Assembly (NCBI RefSeq): GCF_018332695.1
Contig: NZ_BOQN01000150.1
Span: 1 to 44,033, forward strand
From: Paractinoplanes toevensis
GTDB taxonomy: Bacteria > Actinomycetota > Actinomycetes > Mycobacteriales > Micromonosporaceae
Reading direction: 5' to 3'
DNA length: 44,033 nt
The notes under the pieces are model-generated. The model was given only the letters and a program-made list of their open reading frames with translations, was not told the DNA's origin and did not search any database. Below are positions 1-8,049 of this stretch, piece after piece (position 1 is the stretch's first letter; each line of letters opens with the position of its first letter). The translations under genes and the position numbers were made by a program.

Positions 1-19
1 GCGTTTCCGGAAATAGTCG

Positions 20-47
20 GATCGGCGGGTCCGGGAGCGGACCGATC
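20..47 (-). terminator. Probable terminator of ppa
   Basis: Read on the minus strand, a hairpin just past the ppa stop pairs GATCGGTCCG with CGGACC and CGATC around a CTCC loop, with a 3-nt bulge, and is followed by a short T-rich stretch (TATTTCC). The stem and its place directly downstream of ppa fit an intrinsic terminator. It lacks a long U tail, as is common in actinobacteria. Confidence 0.5.
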
Positions 48-48
48 G

Positions 49-549
49 TCAGTGCGCGTCGTGCTCTTCGGCCGCCTCGGCGCGCTTGAACGAAGCCCGG
101 ATCTCTTCTTCGGCCTCGACCCGGCCGGTCCAGGTCGCACCCTCGACCGACTTGCCCGGCTCCAGGTCCTTGTAGACCGTGAAGAAGTGCTGGATCTCCA
201 TCCGGTCGAACTCGCCCAGGTGGTGGATGTCCCGCAGGTGCTCCTGACGGGGGTCCTCGAAGGGCACGCAGAGGACCTTGTCGTCCCGGCCCTTCTCGTC
301 GCTCATCCGGAACATGCCGATCGCCCGCGCCCGGACCAGGCAGCCCGGGAACGTCGGCTCCTGAATCAGGACCAGGGCATCCAGCGGGTCACCGTCCTGA
401 CCGAGGGTGCCCTCGATGAAGCCGTAGTCCGCCGGGTACTGCGTCGCCGTGAAGAGGGTCCGGTCGAGCCGGATCCGGCCGGTCTTGTGGTCGACCTCGT
501 ACTTGTTCCGCTGGCCCTTGGGGATCTCAACCAGAACGTCGAAATCCAT
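49..549 (-). CDS. ppa: Inorganic pyrophosphatase
   Basis: Family I soluble inorganic pyrophosphatase, about 166 residues, which hydrolyses pyrophosphate to phosphate in the cytoplasm and pulls biosynthetic reactions forward. The sequence shows the family signature: EIPKGQRNKYEVD near the N-terminus (substrate-binding Glu, Lys and Arg), the YPADYGFI segment, and the metal-binding stretch DGDPLDALVL with its aspartates. Length fits bacterial enzymes. The start is taken at ATG 549 because GGGAG lies just upstream of it; an in-frame ATG at 573 lies upstream of that ribosome-binding site and is unlikely to be used. It is transcribed away from dacB, the same arrangement as Rv3628/Rv3627c in M. tuberculosis. 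Confidence 0.97.
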   Translation of the reverse strand: MDFDVLVEIPKGQRNKYEVDHKTGRIRLDRTLFTATQYPADYGFIEGTLGQDGDPLDALVLIQEPTFPGCLVRARAIGMFRMSDEKGRDDKVLCVPFEDPRQEHLRDIHHLGEFDRMEIQHFFTVYKDLEPGKSVEGATWTGRVEAEEEIRASFKRAEAAEEHDAH

Positions 550-894
550 AGTTAGCTCCCTTGACTCGCCCACCGAAAAATGCCGGTCACGATCGCGGGA
601 ACCACGGCGGAAATATCAATGCCCACCGGATCCGCGCGCAACGATGTGCCGGATGTCGCTAGTCTCCCCTAAGTCTTGCGCAGCGGTAGAGGAGGGGCGC
701 GTGGGGAGGCAAGATTCACACAACGAGCCCGCTCGCGACAGCGCTCCCGAGCCGCATCATGCCTCCGGCAACGGTAACCCACCCGCCCGCCGCCGGAGCG
801 ACGCTTCCGTATCTTCGGGCGCTCGGCATCGCCCGCCCGGCCGGAATGCCGGGCCGACCGGCCCCGAGCCGCGTGGTGGGCGGACGGGGCGAGG
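550..894. other. Intergenic region between divergent ppa and dacB
   Basis: This 345-bp gap has no convincing gene; the short reading frames in it are GC-driven shadows. On the minus strand a weak promoter for ppa may lie at 613-641 (TTGCGC, 17-nt spacer, TGATAT). On the plus strand, in the likely dacB leader, a 7-bp perfect inverted repeat (GCCCGGC/GCCGGGC, 835-854) could form a hairpin. I see no recognised operator. Confidence 0.5.
613..641 (-). promoter_or_regulatory. Candidate ppa promoter
   Basis: On the minus strand TTGCGC (four of six matches to TTGACA) is followed after 17 nt by TGATAT, about 65 nt upstream of the ppa start. The match is only moderate. Confidence 0.3.
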
Positions 895-2994
895 GTGAGC
901 TCGATGGATTCCCCGCAAGAACCACGCGACGGTACGAAACGGGCGGAAGATCGACAGGTGCAACCCCAGAACCCGGGCGACGGCGACCGGCCGGACCCGA
1001 CCGCACAGAACCCTGGGCAGGCCCGGCCGCCGGAACGCGGCGGGTCAGAAATCGGACAGCCGCCGCGACCTGAGCAGGCCGGTCGTGCCCGAGCGCCGGG
1101 CGGCGTCCTGACGCCGTGGGGACTGCGGAGGCCCAGCGGCGAGACCGAGCCGGGGAACGACCGGGCCACCGCCGCGCCGGATCCGGGGAACACACAGCCG
1201 CGCGGCGTCCAGACGCCATGGGGCCTACGGCGACCCGACGACGCCCCGGCTCCGGTCGCGCCACCAACTCCGGTCGCGCCGCAAGCTCCAGTAGCGCCGC
1301 AAGCTCCGGTTGGCCCGCAAGCCTTGGCCGGCCCGGCGGCGCCGGTTGGCCCGCCAGCTCCTGCTAGCCCGCCAGCTCCGGATGAGCCTCGGCCCCTGGT
1401 GGGCCCTCAAACTCCGGATGCGGCTCAGCCCCTGGTTGGCCCTCAGGCTCCGGGTGCCGGTCGCGCCGAGGGGCCGGAGGCGGCGCCGGTGGGCGCCGGG
1501 GCAGCGGAGCCGGCGGTTCGGGATGCGGGGCCGGGCCGAGCGGGCGCTACGGCCGTTCCCGGCGACGGAGGCCGCCCTGAGCAGGCGGGGGCTGGTCATG
1601 CCCGTACCAAAAAGAAGCGGATGCTGATCTCCCTGGTCTCCGCCGGGCTGGTTTTGTTTTTCGGTCTGGTGTTTTTGGTGGTGGTGAAGCCTGGGCCGGT
1701 CAAGAACGTGCTCGGCGGGACGGCCACTACCAGCTCGACGGTTACGGCGGATCCGACGCCTTCGGCGGTGCTGGCGGCCGCCACCGAGAGTGGGGTGGCG
1801 CCGGATGCGGCCAAGGTCAAGGCTGCGCTGGATCCGCTGGTCAGCTCGGCGGCGCTCGGTAGCGAGGTGCATGTGTCGGTGGTCGACGTGGCCAGCTCGG
1901 ATGTGCTCTATGCGCGGTTGGCCGACGTTCCGTCCACACCGGCTTCCACCACCAAGCTGCTGACCGCGGCCACCGCGCTGGCGGCCCGTGGGCCGGCCTA
2001 TCGGATCAGCACCACGGCGGTCGCGGGGAGTGCCTCGGGCGAGGTCGTGCTGGTGGGCGGCGGGGATCCGACGCTGTCGGTGAACGCCAAGGCGCTGTTT
2101 CCGGGGGCGGCTCGGCTCGATGAGCTGGCGGCGCAGGTCAAGACGGCGCTCGGCGGGGTCAAGCCGACCCGGGTGACGGTGGATACGTCCTTGTTCAGCG
2201 GGCCGGAGACGGCGACCGGATGGGCTTCCGACGACATCGCGCCGCTCGGGCAGGTGGCGCGGGTCCAGTCGTTGATGACCGACGGTGGGCGGGTCAAGCC
2301 GGTGCACAACGAGCACGGTGGCGACCCGCGCTTTCCGGATCCGGCGATCGCGGCCGGTCAGTCGTTCGCGAAGCTGCTCGGAGTCCCGACCGCCACGGTC
2401 AAGCGGGGGAAGGCGCCGGCCGGAGCCGCGGCCCTGGGCGAGGTGCGGTCGCCGCCGTTGGTGCAGATCACCGACTGGATGCTGGCGCAGAGCGACAACG
2501 CGGTCGCCGAGGTCGTGGCGCGGCAGGTTGCCCTGGCCGCCGGCCGGCCGGCCAGCTTCGACGGGGCCACCGACGCGATCATCGCGAAGCTCAAGGAGTT
2601 CGGGCTGCCGGGCGACGAGGCCGACCTGTACGACGGGAGTGGGCTGTCCCGGAACAACGGGATCAGTCCGACCCTGCTCACCGGGCTGCTGGCGCTCGCC
2701 GCCCGTGGGGACCAGCCGGCCACCACCGGGATCTTCAGTGGGCTGCCGGTCGCGGGCTGGTCGGGAACGCTCGACGAGCGGTTCGCCCGGCCGAAGGCCA
2801 ACCAGGTGGCCCGGGGGATCGTGCGGGCCAAGACCGGCACGCTCAGCGGGGTCAACACCATGGCGGGACAGCTGACCACCGCGGACGGCCGGCTGCTGGC
2901 CTTCGCGATCATGGCGAGCGGGTCGGCGAGTGCGACCACGGCCAAGGCGGCCCTGGACAGGGTGCCGGCCCGGCTCGTGATCTGCGGTTGTTGA
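895..2994 (+). CDS. dacB: D-alanyl-D-alanine carboxypeptidase (PBP4/S13 family) with long cytoplasmic tail
   Basis: A 699-residue class C low-molecular-mass penicillin-binding protein that trims or cleaves peptidoglycan stem peptides outside the membrane. The three active-site motifs are present: SxxK (S351-TT-K354), SDN (533-535) and KTG (646-648). A membrane anchor at about 243-266 follows a KKKR positive patch, so the first 240 residues should be cytoplasmic. That tail is Pro/Ala/Gly-rich, with tandem PVAPQAPVGPQ-type repeats at about 120-190 and a duplicated TPWGLRRP motif. GTG 895 is used here; ATG 904 is an alternative with better GAGG spacing. Neighbours match M. tuberculosis Rv3627c. 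The catalytic call is firm; the role of the tail is unknown. Confidence 0.92.
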   Translation: MSSMDSPQEPRDGTKRAEDRQVQPQNPGDGDRPDPTAQNPGQARPPERGGSEIGQPPRPEQAGRARAPGGVLTPWGLRRPSGETEPGNDRATAAPDPGNTQPRGVQTPWGLRRPDDAPAPVAPPTPVAPQAPVAPQAPVGPQALAGPAAPVGPPAPASPPAPDEPRPLVGPQTPDAAQPLVGPQAPGAGRAEGPEAAPVGAGAAEPAVRDAGPGRAGATAVPGDGGRPEQAGAGHARTKKKRMLISLVSAGLVLFFGLVFLVVVKPGPVKNVLGGTATTSSTVTADPTPSAVLAAATESGVAPDAAKVKAALDPLVSSAALGSEVHVSVVDVASSDVLYARLADVPSTPASTTKLLTAATALAARGPAYRISTTAVAGSASGEVVLVGGGDPTLSVNAKALFPGAARLDELAAQVKTALGGVKPTRVTVDTSLFSGPETATGWASDDIAPLGQVARVQSLMTDGGRVKPVHNEHGGDPRFPDPAIAAGQSFAKLLGVPTATVKRGKAPAGAAALGEVRSPPLVQITDWMLAQSDNAVAEVVARQVALAAGRPASFDGATDAIIAKLKEFGLPGDEADLYDGSGLSRNNGISPTLLTGLLALAARGDQPATTGIFSGLPVAGWSGTLDERFARPKANQVARGIVRAKTGTLSGVNTMAGQLTTADGRLLAFAIMASGSASATTAKAALDRVPARLVICGC

Positions 2995-3033
2995 GTCAGG
3001 GTTTCACCGGAGTTCGGGGTGGAGATCCGCGGG

Positions 3034-3045
3034 TACGGTGGGTGC
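3034..3045 (+). promoter_or_regulatory. Extended leaderless -10 element of the metalloprotease gene
   Basis: TACGGT (3034-3039) fits the actinobacterial TANNNT -10 element and ends 6 nt before ATG 3046, the geometry expected for a leaderless transcript. This supports ATG 3046 over the upstream GTG 3019. Confidence 0.4.
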
Positions 3046-4107
3046 ATGGCGCAGTTCGTAGATTGGGATCTGGCCGCCGCTACCGCGGGCGCGCTGTCTA
3101 AATCCGGCCCCGCGGTCTCCTACGACGACGCGATGCAGGTGGTGTCCGAGCTGCGCGCGCTCACCGACGAGGCGGCCGGTCACGTGACCGCTTACACCGG
3201 TCTCGCGCCGCAGGTCGAGGTGCCGCCGGTGCGGGTGGTCGACCGTAAGGACTGGGCCGCCGTCAACATCTCCGGCCTCAAACAGGTGATCATTCCGCTG
3301 GTCAGCCGGCTCTCCGGCGACAAGCCGCCGGGTGGGTTGGCCGACGCGATCGGCTCCCGGGTGACCGGGGTGCAGGCCGGCACGATCCTGGCCTATCTGT
3401 CCGGCCGGGTCCTCGGGCAATACGAGGTGTTCTCCGGTAACCCGGGCCAGCTGCTGCTCAACGCGCCCAACATCGTCGAGGTCGAGCGCAAGCTCGGCGC
3501 CGATTCGCGCGACTTCCGGCTGTGGGTCTGCCTGCACGAGGTCACCCACCGGGTCCAGTTCACGGCGGTGCCGTGGATGCGCGGCTACTTCCTCGGTGAG
3601 GTGCAGGCGTTCGTCGACGCGTCGCAGAGCGGCGAGCACATCCTCGAGCGGCTACGCCGCGGCGTGGCCACCATGTCCGAGGCGCTGCGCGACCCGGAGA
3701 GCCGTGCCTCGGTCATCGACATCGTGCAGACCCCCGCGCAGAAAGCCGTGCTCGACCGCCTCACCGCCCTGATGACGCTGCTCGAGGGGCACGCCGAGTT
3801 CGTGATGGACGGCGTCGGCCCCGAGGTGATCCCCTCGGTCGAGTCGATCCGGTCCAAGTTCAACCGCCGCCGCGAAAGCGGCAACCCGCTGGAGAAGGCC
3901 ATCCGGCGCCTGCTCGGCATCGAGGTCAAGATGCGGCAGTACGCCGAGGGCCGCAAGTTCGTGCACGGTGTCGTCGAGCGGGTCGGCATGGAGGGCTTCA
4001 ACAAGGTCTTCGACTCGCCGCTCACCCTGCCGCGCCTCGACGAGCTCGGTGACCCGGACGCCTGGGTGGCCCGGGTGCACGGGCCGCAGCCGGCGATCGG
4101 CGGGTAG
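3046..4107 (+). CDS. Zinc-dependent metalloprotease-like protein (DUF2342 family)
   Basis: A 353-residue protein of the actinobacterial family also called coenzyme F420 biosynthesis-associated or DUF2342, corresponding to Rv3626c in the syntenic mycobacterial cluster. It carries an HEVTH zinc motif at about residues 164-168 (HExxH), preceded by a hydrophobic LWVCL strand-like segment, typical of zincin-like peptidases. No signal peptide or membrane segment is visible, so it is probably cytoplasmic. Start chosen at ATG 3046 because of the TACGGT -10 box 6 nt upstream; GTG 3019 is possible but less likely. The tilS start codon directly abuts its stop. Its substrate is not known to me; the fold assignment rests on the motif and synteny. 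Confidence 0.85.
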   Translation: MAQFVDWDLAAATAGALSKSGPAVSYDDAMQVVSELRALTDEAAGHVTAYTGLAPQVEVPPVRVVDRKDWAAVNISGLKQVIIPLVSRLSGDKPPGGLADAIGSRVTGVQAGTILAYLSGRVLGQYEVFSGNPGQLLLNAPNIVEVERKLGADSRDFRLWVCLHEVTHRVQFTAVPWMRGYFLGEVQAFVDASQSGEHILERLRRGVATMSEALRDPESRASVIDIVQTPAQKAVLDRLTALMTLLEGHAEFVMDGVGPEVIPSVESIRSKFNRRRESGNPLEKAIRRLLGIEVKMRQYAEGRKFVHGVVERVGMEGFNKVFDSPLTLPRLDELGDPDAWVARVHGPQPAIGG

Positions 4108-5076
4108 GTGGCCCGCATCCCGCCGTCGGTGGCGGCGGTGCGGCAGGCCGTCCGGCGGGCGCTACCGCCGGGCCTGGTGCTCGTCGCCTGCTCGGGCGGG
4201 GCGGATTCGCTGGCGCTGGCCGCGGCGGCCCGGTTCGTCGGCGCCTCGGTGGGGCTCGTGACCGTCGATCACGGGCTGCAGGAGGGGTCGGATCGGCGGG
4301 CCCTGGACGTGGCCGCCTGGGCTCGGGAAGCCGGGTTCGCGCCGGTCGAGGTCGCTACCGTCTCGGTGGCGGGGCTCTCCGGCGGGCCGGAGGCGGCGGC
4401 TCGCACCGCGCGCTATTCGGCGTTGTCGGCCGTGGCGGCGCGGGTGGGGGCGTCGGCGGTGCTGCTCGGGCACACCCGCGACGATCAGGCCGAGACCGTG
4501 TTGCTGGCTCTCGCGCGGGGATCCGGGGTGCGCGGGCTGTCGGGGATGCCGCGGGAGAAGGGGATTTTCCTGCGGCCGCTGCTGGACGTCGGGCGGGCGG
4601 ACACTCGTAAGGCCTGCGCGGCGCTGGGGCTGGTGCCCTGGGAGGACCCGCACAACTCCGATCCGGCCTTTGCTCGGTCTCGGGTGCGTGGGGCGGCTCT
4701 TCCGGCGCTGGTGGAGGCGCTCGGGCCGGCGGTGGTGGCCAATCTGGCCCGGTCGGCGGAGCAGATCGCGGCGGACAGTTCGGCCTTGGACGCGATGGCG
4801 GCGGCTGCGTTGCGTCAGGCGTACGCCGCAAGCGAGCACGAGTCGGGTGATGAGCTCGACATTTCCGATTTATCGGGTTTAGTGGTTGCGATTCGGACTC
4901 GGGTGCTGCATGCGTGGGCCAAGGAGCTCGGGGCGTCGGGGGCCGCGCTGTCGCATCGGCATGTCGCGGCGCTCGATGCGCTCGTCACCGACTGGCACGG
5001 GCAGGGGGAAGTACACCTTCCCGGGGGGATTCGGGTGGCTCGCGTGCGCGGACAACTCGTTCGGGTGGCCGACTGA
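4108..5076 (+). CDS. tilS: tRNA(Ile)-lysidine synthetase
   Basis: A 322-residue N-type ATP pyrophosphatase that converts C34 of the CAU-anticodon isoleucine tRNA to lysidine, so that it reads AUA rather than AUG codons. The PP-loop is visible as SGGADS near residue 30, followed by the VDHGLQ and GHTRDDQAETVLL segments typical of TilS/MesJ; the C-terminal part is the shorter actinobacterial form. GTG 4108 immediately follows the previous stop, implying co-translation. Two TTA leucine codons (4870 and 4879) sit three codons apart, which is unusual in such a GC-rich genome. Syntenic with Rv3625c. Confidence 0.95.
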   Translation: MARIPPSVAAVRQAVRRALPPGLVLVACSGGADSLALAAAARFVGASVGLVTVDHGLQEGSDRRALDVAAWAREAGFAPVEVATVSVAGLSGGPEAAARTARYSALSAVAARVGASAVLLGHTRDDQAETVLLALARGSGVRGLSGMPREKGIFLRPLLDVGRADTRKACAALGLVPWEDPHNSDPAFARSRVRGAALPALVEALGPAVVANLARSAEQIAADSSALDAMAAAALRQAYAASEHESGDELDISDLSGLVVAIRTRVLHAWAKELGASGAALSHRHVAALDALVTDWHGQGEVHLPGGIRVARVRGQLVRVAD

Positions 5077-5212
5077 CCTGTGAGAACTGTCACTCACGGT
5101 GTCCGATTCCCCGGCCAAGAGGGGCGGAACGGGCACTTTTCCTCGGTTTCCCGCCTATCGGACCGCTGACCCGTTCGACGATCGGCAACCTTGATGCGGC
5201 AGTCTTAGCCCC

Positions 5213-5788
5213 ATGGCTGACGGCTCCTGGTACGACGCCGACATCGATCACGTGATCATTTCCGAGGAGCAGATCCGGGAAAAGACCGCCGAGCTGGCGA
5301 AGCAGGTCTCCGCCGACCATGCCGACGCCGACGGGGGCATCCTGCTGGTCTGCGTGCTGAAGGGCGCGGTCATGTTCATGGCCGATTTCGCCCGGGCGCT
5401 CGGCAACCACGGGCCGTCCACCGAGATGGAGTTCATGGCGGTCTCCTCCTACGGGCAGGGGACGACCTCCTCCGGGGTGGTGCGCATCCTCAAGGACCTG
5501 GACCGCGACATCACCGGCCGGCATGTGGTCATCGTCGAGGACATCGTCGATTCCGGTCTGACCCTGTCCTGGCTGATGAAGTACCTGCAGTCGCGGCAGC
5601 CGGCCAGCGTCGAGGTGGTGGCGCTGTTCCGCAAGCCGGACGCGGTGAAGGTGCAGGTTCCGGTGAAGTACGTGGGCTTCGACATCCCGAACGAGTTCGT
5701 GGTCGGTTACGGTCTGGACTTCGCCGAGCGCTACCGTGAGCTGCCGTACGTCGGGGTCTTGAAGCCCGAGGTCTACGCCCGTAGCTGA
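5213..5788 (+). CDS. hpt: Hypoxanthine phosphoribosyltransferase
   Basis: A 191-residue purine salvage enzyme that transfers the phosphoribosyl group of PRPP to hypoxanthine or guanine. The PRPP-binding loop VVIVEDIVDSGLTLS is clear around residues 102-116, the LVCVLKGA segment provides the flexible-loop region, and KYVGFDIPNEFVVGYGLDFAERYR forms the base-binding end. Length is normal. ATG 5213 starts it. It lies between tilS and ftsH as in Mycobacterium and Streptomyces, separated from tilS by about 136 bp with its own upstream region. Confidence 0.97.
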   Translation: MADGSWYDADIDHVIISEEQIREKTAELAKQVSADHADADGGILLVCVLKGAVMFMADFARALGNHGPSTEMEFMAVSSYGQGTTSSGVVRILKDLDRDITGRHVVIVEDIVDSGLTLSWLMKYLQSRQPASVEVVALFRKPDAVKVQVPVKYVGFDIPNEFVVGYGLDFAERYRELPYVGVLKPEVYARS

Positions 5789-5793
5789 ACACT

Positions 5794-5811
5794 TTCTCAG
5801 CGTCTTCTCAG
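5794..5811 (+). promoter_or_regulatory. TTCTCAG direct repeat, possible OmpR/PhoB-type site
   Basis: TTCTCAG occurs twice (5794-5800 and 5805-5811) with a 4-nt spacer, an 11-bp period. OmpR/PhoB-family regulators typically bind such tandem half-sites on one face of the helix. The repeat lies just downstream of hpt and about 175-240 bp upstream of the ftsH start. Function is inferred from layout only. Confidence 0.35.
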
Positions 5812-6036
5812 AATTCGTCTTTATGGGTGGATTTGGCAGGAAAGCACGCTGAACGGACGGGTGCTTCCGGGTGTCCGGCCACCGGGCTCACGGGTTCGCG
5901 GGCGGCACCCACGGTGTACGGTCGAGTGACCGATGGCGCAGTGTCACTAGCGTCGGAGGGGCCGCCCTAGGGCGGCGACGTTGAGGTGACCAGACGCCGA
6001 TCAGGAGGGTCCGGGCGCTCGCCGCCCGACAACAGC

Positions 6037-8049
6037 ATGGAGCGTACGCGTTTCTTCCGCCGCCCGGTGGTCTGGATCATTCTGGTGATCATCGGCGTTA
6101 TCGCGCTGAGCTCGTTCTTCACCAGTGGTCCGAGCTACCAGCGCGTCGAGACATCGGTGGCGCTGGCGCGCCTGAACCAACCGGGTATCGAGAAGGTCGT
6201 CCTGAAGGACAAGGAGCAGACGCTCCAGATCGATCTCGCCAGTCCCGAGAAGTTCGACGGCAAGACCACCGACAAGATCGATACTCAGTACCCCTACCAG
6301 GTCACCGACCAGGTCTGGGAGGCCGTCGAGCAGGCGGGGACGGCCGGTCGCATCACGGGCAAGTACAACGCCACCGTGTCCGGCGACAACATCCTCTTCA
6401 GCCTGCTGATCAACCTGCTGCCGATCGCCATTCTGGTGATCCTGCTGCTGCTGTTCATGTCGCAGATGCAGGGTGGCGGCTCGCGGGTGCTCAACTTCGG
6501 CAAGTCCAAAGCGAAGATGATCACCAAGGACACCCCGAAGACGACGTTCGCCGATGTGGCGGGCGCCGACGAGGCGGTCCAGGAGCTCTACGAGATCAAG
6601 GACTTCCTGCAGAACCCGGCGAAGTACCAGGCTCTCGGCGCCAAGATCCCGAAGGGTGTGCTGCTGTTCGGCTCCCCCGGTACGGGCAAGACGCTGCTGG
6701 CCCGGGCCGTCGCCGGTGAGGCCGGGGTGCCGTTCTATTCGATCTCCGGCTCCGACTTCGTCGAGATGTTCGTCGGCGTCGGTGCGAGCCGCGTCCGCGA
6801 CCTGTTCGAGCAGGCCAAGGCAAACGCGCCGGCCATCGTCTTCGTCGACGAGATCGACGCGGTCGGCCGGCACCGCGGTGCCGGCATGGGCGGCGGCCAC
6901 GACGAGCGCGAGCAGACGCTCAACCAGCTGCTGGTCGAGATGGACGGCTTCGACACCAAGGGCGGCGTGATCCTGATCGCGGCCACCAACCGGCCCGACA
7001 TCCTCGACCCGGCGCTGCTGCGCCCGGGCCGCTTCGACCGGCAGATCCCGGTGGACAACCCCGACATGGAGGGCCGCAAGGCGATCCTGCGGGTGCACGC
7101 CAAGGGCAAGCCGTTCACGCCCGACGTCGATCTCGACGCGGTCGCTCGCCGGACGCCGGGCTTCTCCGGTGCCGACCTGGCCAACGTGATCAACGAGGCG
7201 GCGCTGCTGACCGCTCGTAACGAGAAGCGGGCCATCTCGAACTACTTCCTTGAGGAGTCGATCGACCGGGTCATCGCCGGCCCCGAGCGGCGCACCCGGG
7301 CGATGAGCGACAACGAGAAGAAGATCACCGCCTACCACGAGGGCGGCCACGCCCTGGTGGCGTACGCGCTGCCGCATTCGGCGCCGGTGCACAAGGTGAC
7401 CATCCTTCCGCGCGGTCGCTCGCTCGGGCACACGCTGGTGCTGCCGACCGAGGACAAGTACACCCAGACCCGGGCCGAGATGATCGACACCCTGGCGTAC
7501 GCGCTGGGTGGCCGGGCCGCCGAGGAACTCGTCTTCCACGAGCCCACCACCGGTGCCGGCAACGACATCGAAAAGGCGTCCGGCCTGGCCCGTGCCATGG
7601 TCACGCAGTACGGCATGAGCTCCAAGCTCGGCGCCGTCAAGTACGGCACCAGCGGGGACGAGCCGTTCATGGGCCGCAACATGGGCCACGAGCGGGACTA
7701 CTCCGACTCGGTCGCCGCCGACATCGACGCCGAGGTGCGCGCGCTCATCGAGCTGGCGCACGACGAGGCGTGGGAGATCCTGGTCGAGTACCGCGACGTG
7801 CTCGACAGCATGGTCCTCGAGCTGATGGAGAAGGAAACCATCACCCGCGAGGACATGGACCGGATCTGCGAGCGCGTGGTCAAGCGCCCGCCGATGTCAC
7901 CGTTCAACGGGTTCGGCAAACGGCTGCCCTCCGAGGCGCCGCCGGTCGTCACCCCGGCCGAGCGGGAGAAGCTGAAGGCACAGGCCGAGGCGGACGGGCA
8001 GATCGCGGTCGGCCCGAACCCGAACGGCACGGTGGAAGGCAGCAACTGA
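6037..8049 (+). CDS. ftsH: ATP-dependent zinc metalloprotease FtsH
   Basis: Membrane-bound AAA+ protease that degrades unassembled or damaged membrane proteins and short-lived regulators. From ATG 6037: a first membrane helix in the opening 25 residues, an extracytoplasmic domain, a second helix (LLINLLPIAILVILLLLF), then the AAA domain with Walker A GSPGTGKT (212-219), Walker B IVFVDEID and the RPGRFDRQIPV second-region signature, followed by the zinc site HEGGH (434-438). About 670 residues. The start is uncertain: the frame extends to GTG 5986 (17 more residues) and an AGGAGGG at 6003-6009 is too distant to serve ATG 6037; homology to FtsH N-termini favours 6037. Its stop region overlaps the folE start. 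Confidence 0.96.
   Translation: MERTRFFRRPVVWIILVIIGVIALSSFFTSGPSYQRVETSVALARLNQPGIEKVVLKDKEQTLQIDLASPEKFDGKTTDKIDTQYPYQVTDQVWEAVEQAGTAGRITGKYNATVSGDNILFSLLINLLPIAILVILLLLFMSQMQGGGSRVLNFGKSKAKMITKDTPKTTFADVAGADEAVQELYEIKDFLQNPAKYQALGAKIPKGVLLFGSPGTGKTLLARAVAGEAGVPFYSISGSDFVEMFVGVGASRVRDLFEQAKANAPAIVFVDEIDAVGRHRGAGMGGGHDEREQTLNQLLVEMDGFDTKGGVILIAATNRPDILDPALLRPGRFDRQIPVDNPDMEGRKAILRVHAKGKPFTPDVDLDAVARRTPGFSGADLANVINEAALLTARNEKRAISNYFLEESIDRVIAGPERRTRAMSDNEKKITAYHEGGHALVAYALPHSAPVHKVTILPRGRSLGHTLVLPTEDKYTQTRAEMIDTLAYALGGRAAEELVFHEPTTGAGNDIEKASGLARAMVTQYGMSSKLGAVKYGTSGDEPFMGRNMGHERDYSDSVAADIDAEVRALIELAHDEAWEILVEYRDVLDSMVLELMEKETITREDMDRICERVVKRPPMSPFNGFGKRLPSEAPPVVTPAEREKLKAQAEADGQIAVGPNPNGTVEGSN
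8034..8048 (+). promoter_or_regulatory. folE ribosome-binding site and non-canonical start region
   Basis: GGAAGG (8034-8039) lies 6 nt before CTG 8046, which overlaps the ftsH stop TGA as CTGA. No ATG, GTG or TTG occurs in the folE frame for well over 100 bp upstream, and the next downstream one is GTG 8118. The spacing is right for initiation at CTG, mirroring the usual ATGA overlap. Confidence 0.5.

Noticed and set aside
6001..7761. 586-codon minus-strand frame opposite ftsH
   Set aside because: Low-complexity Arg/Asp/Val-rich antisense of a strongly conserved gene, with no family resemblance.
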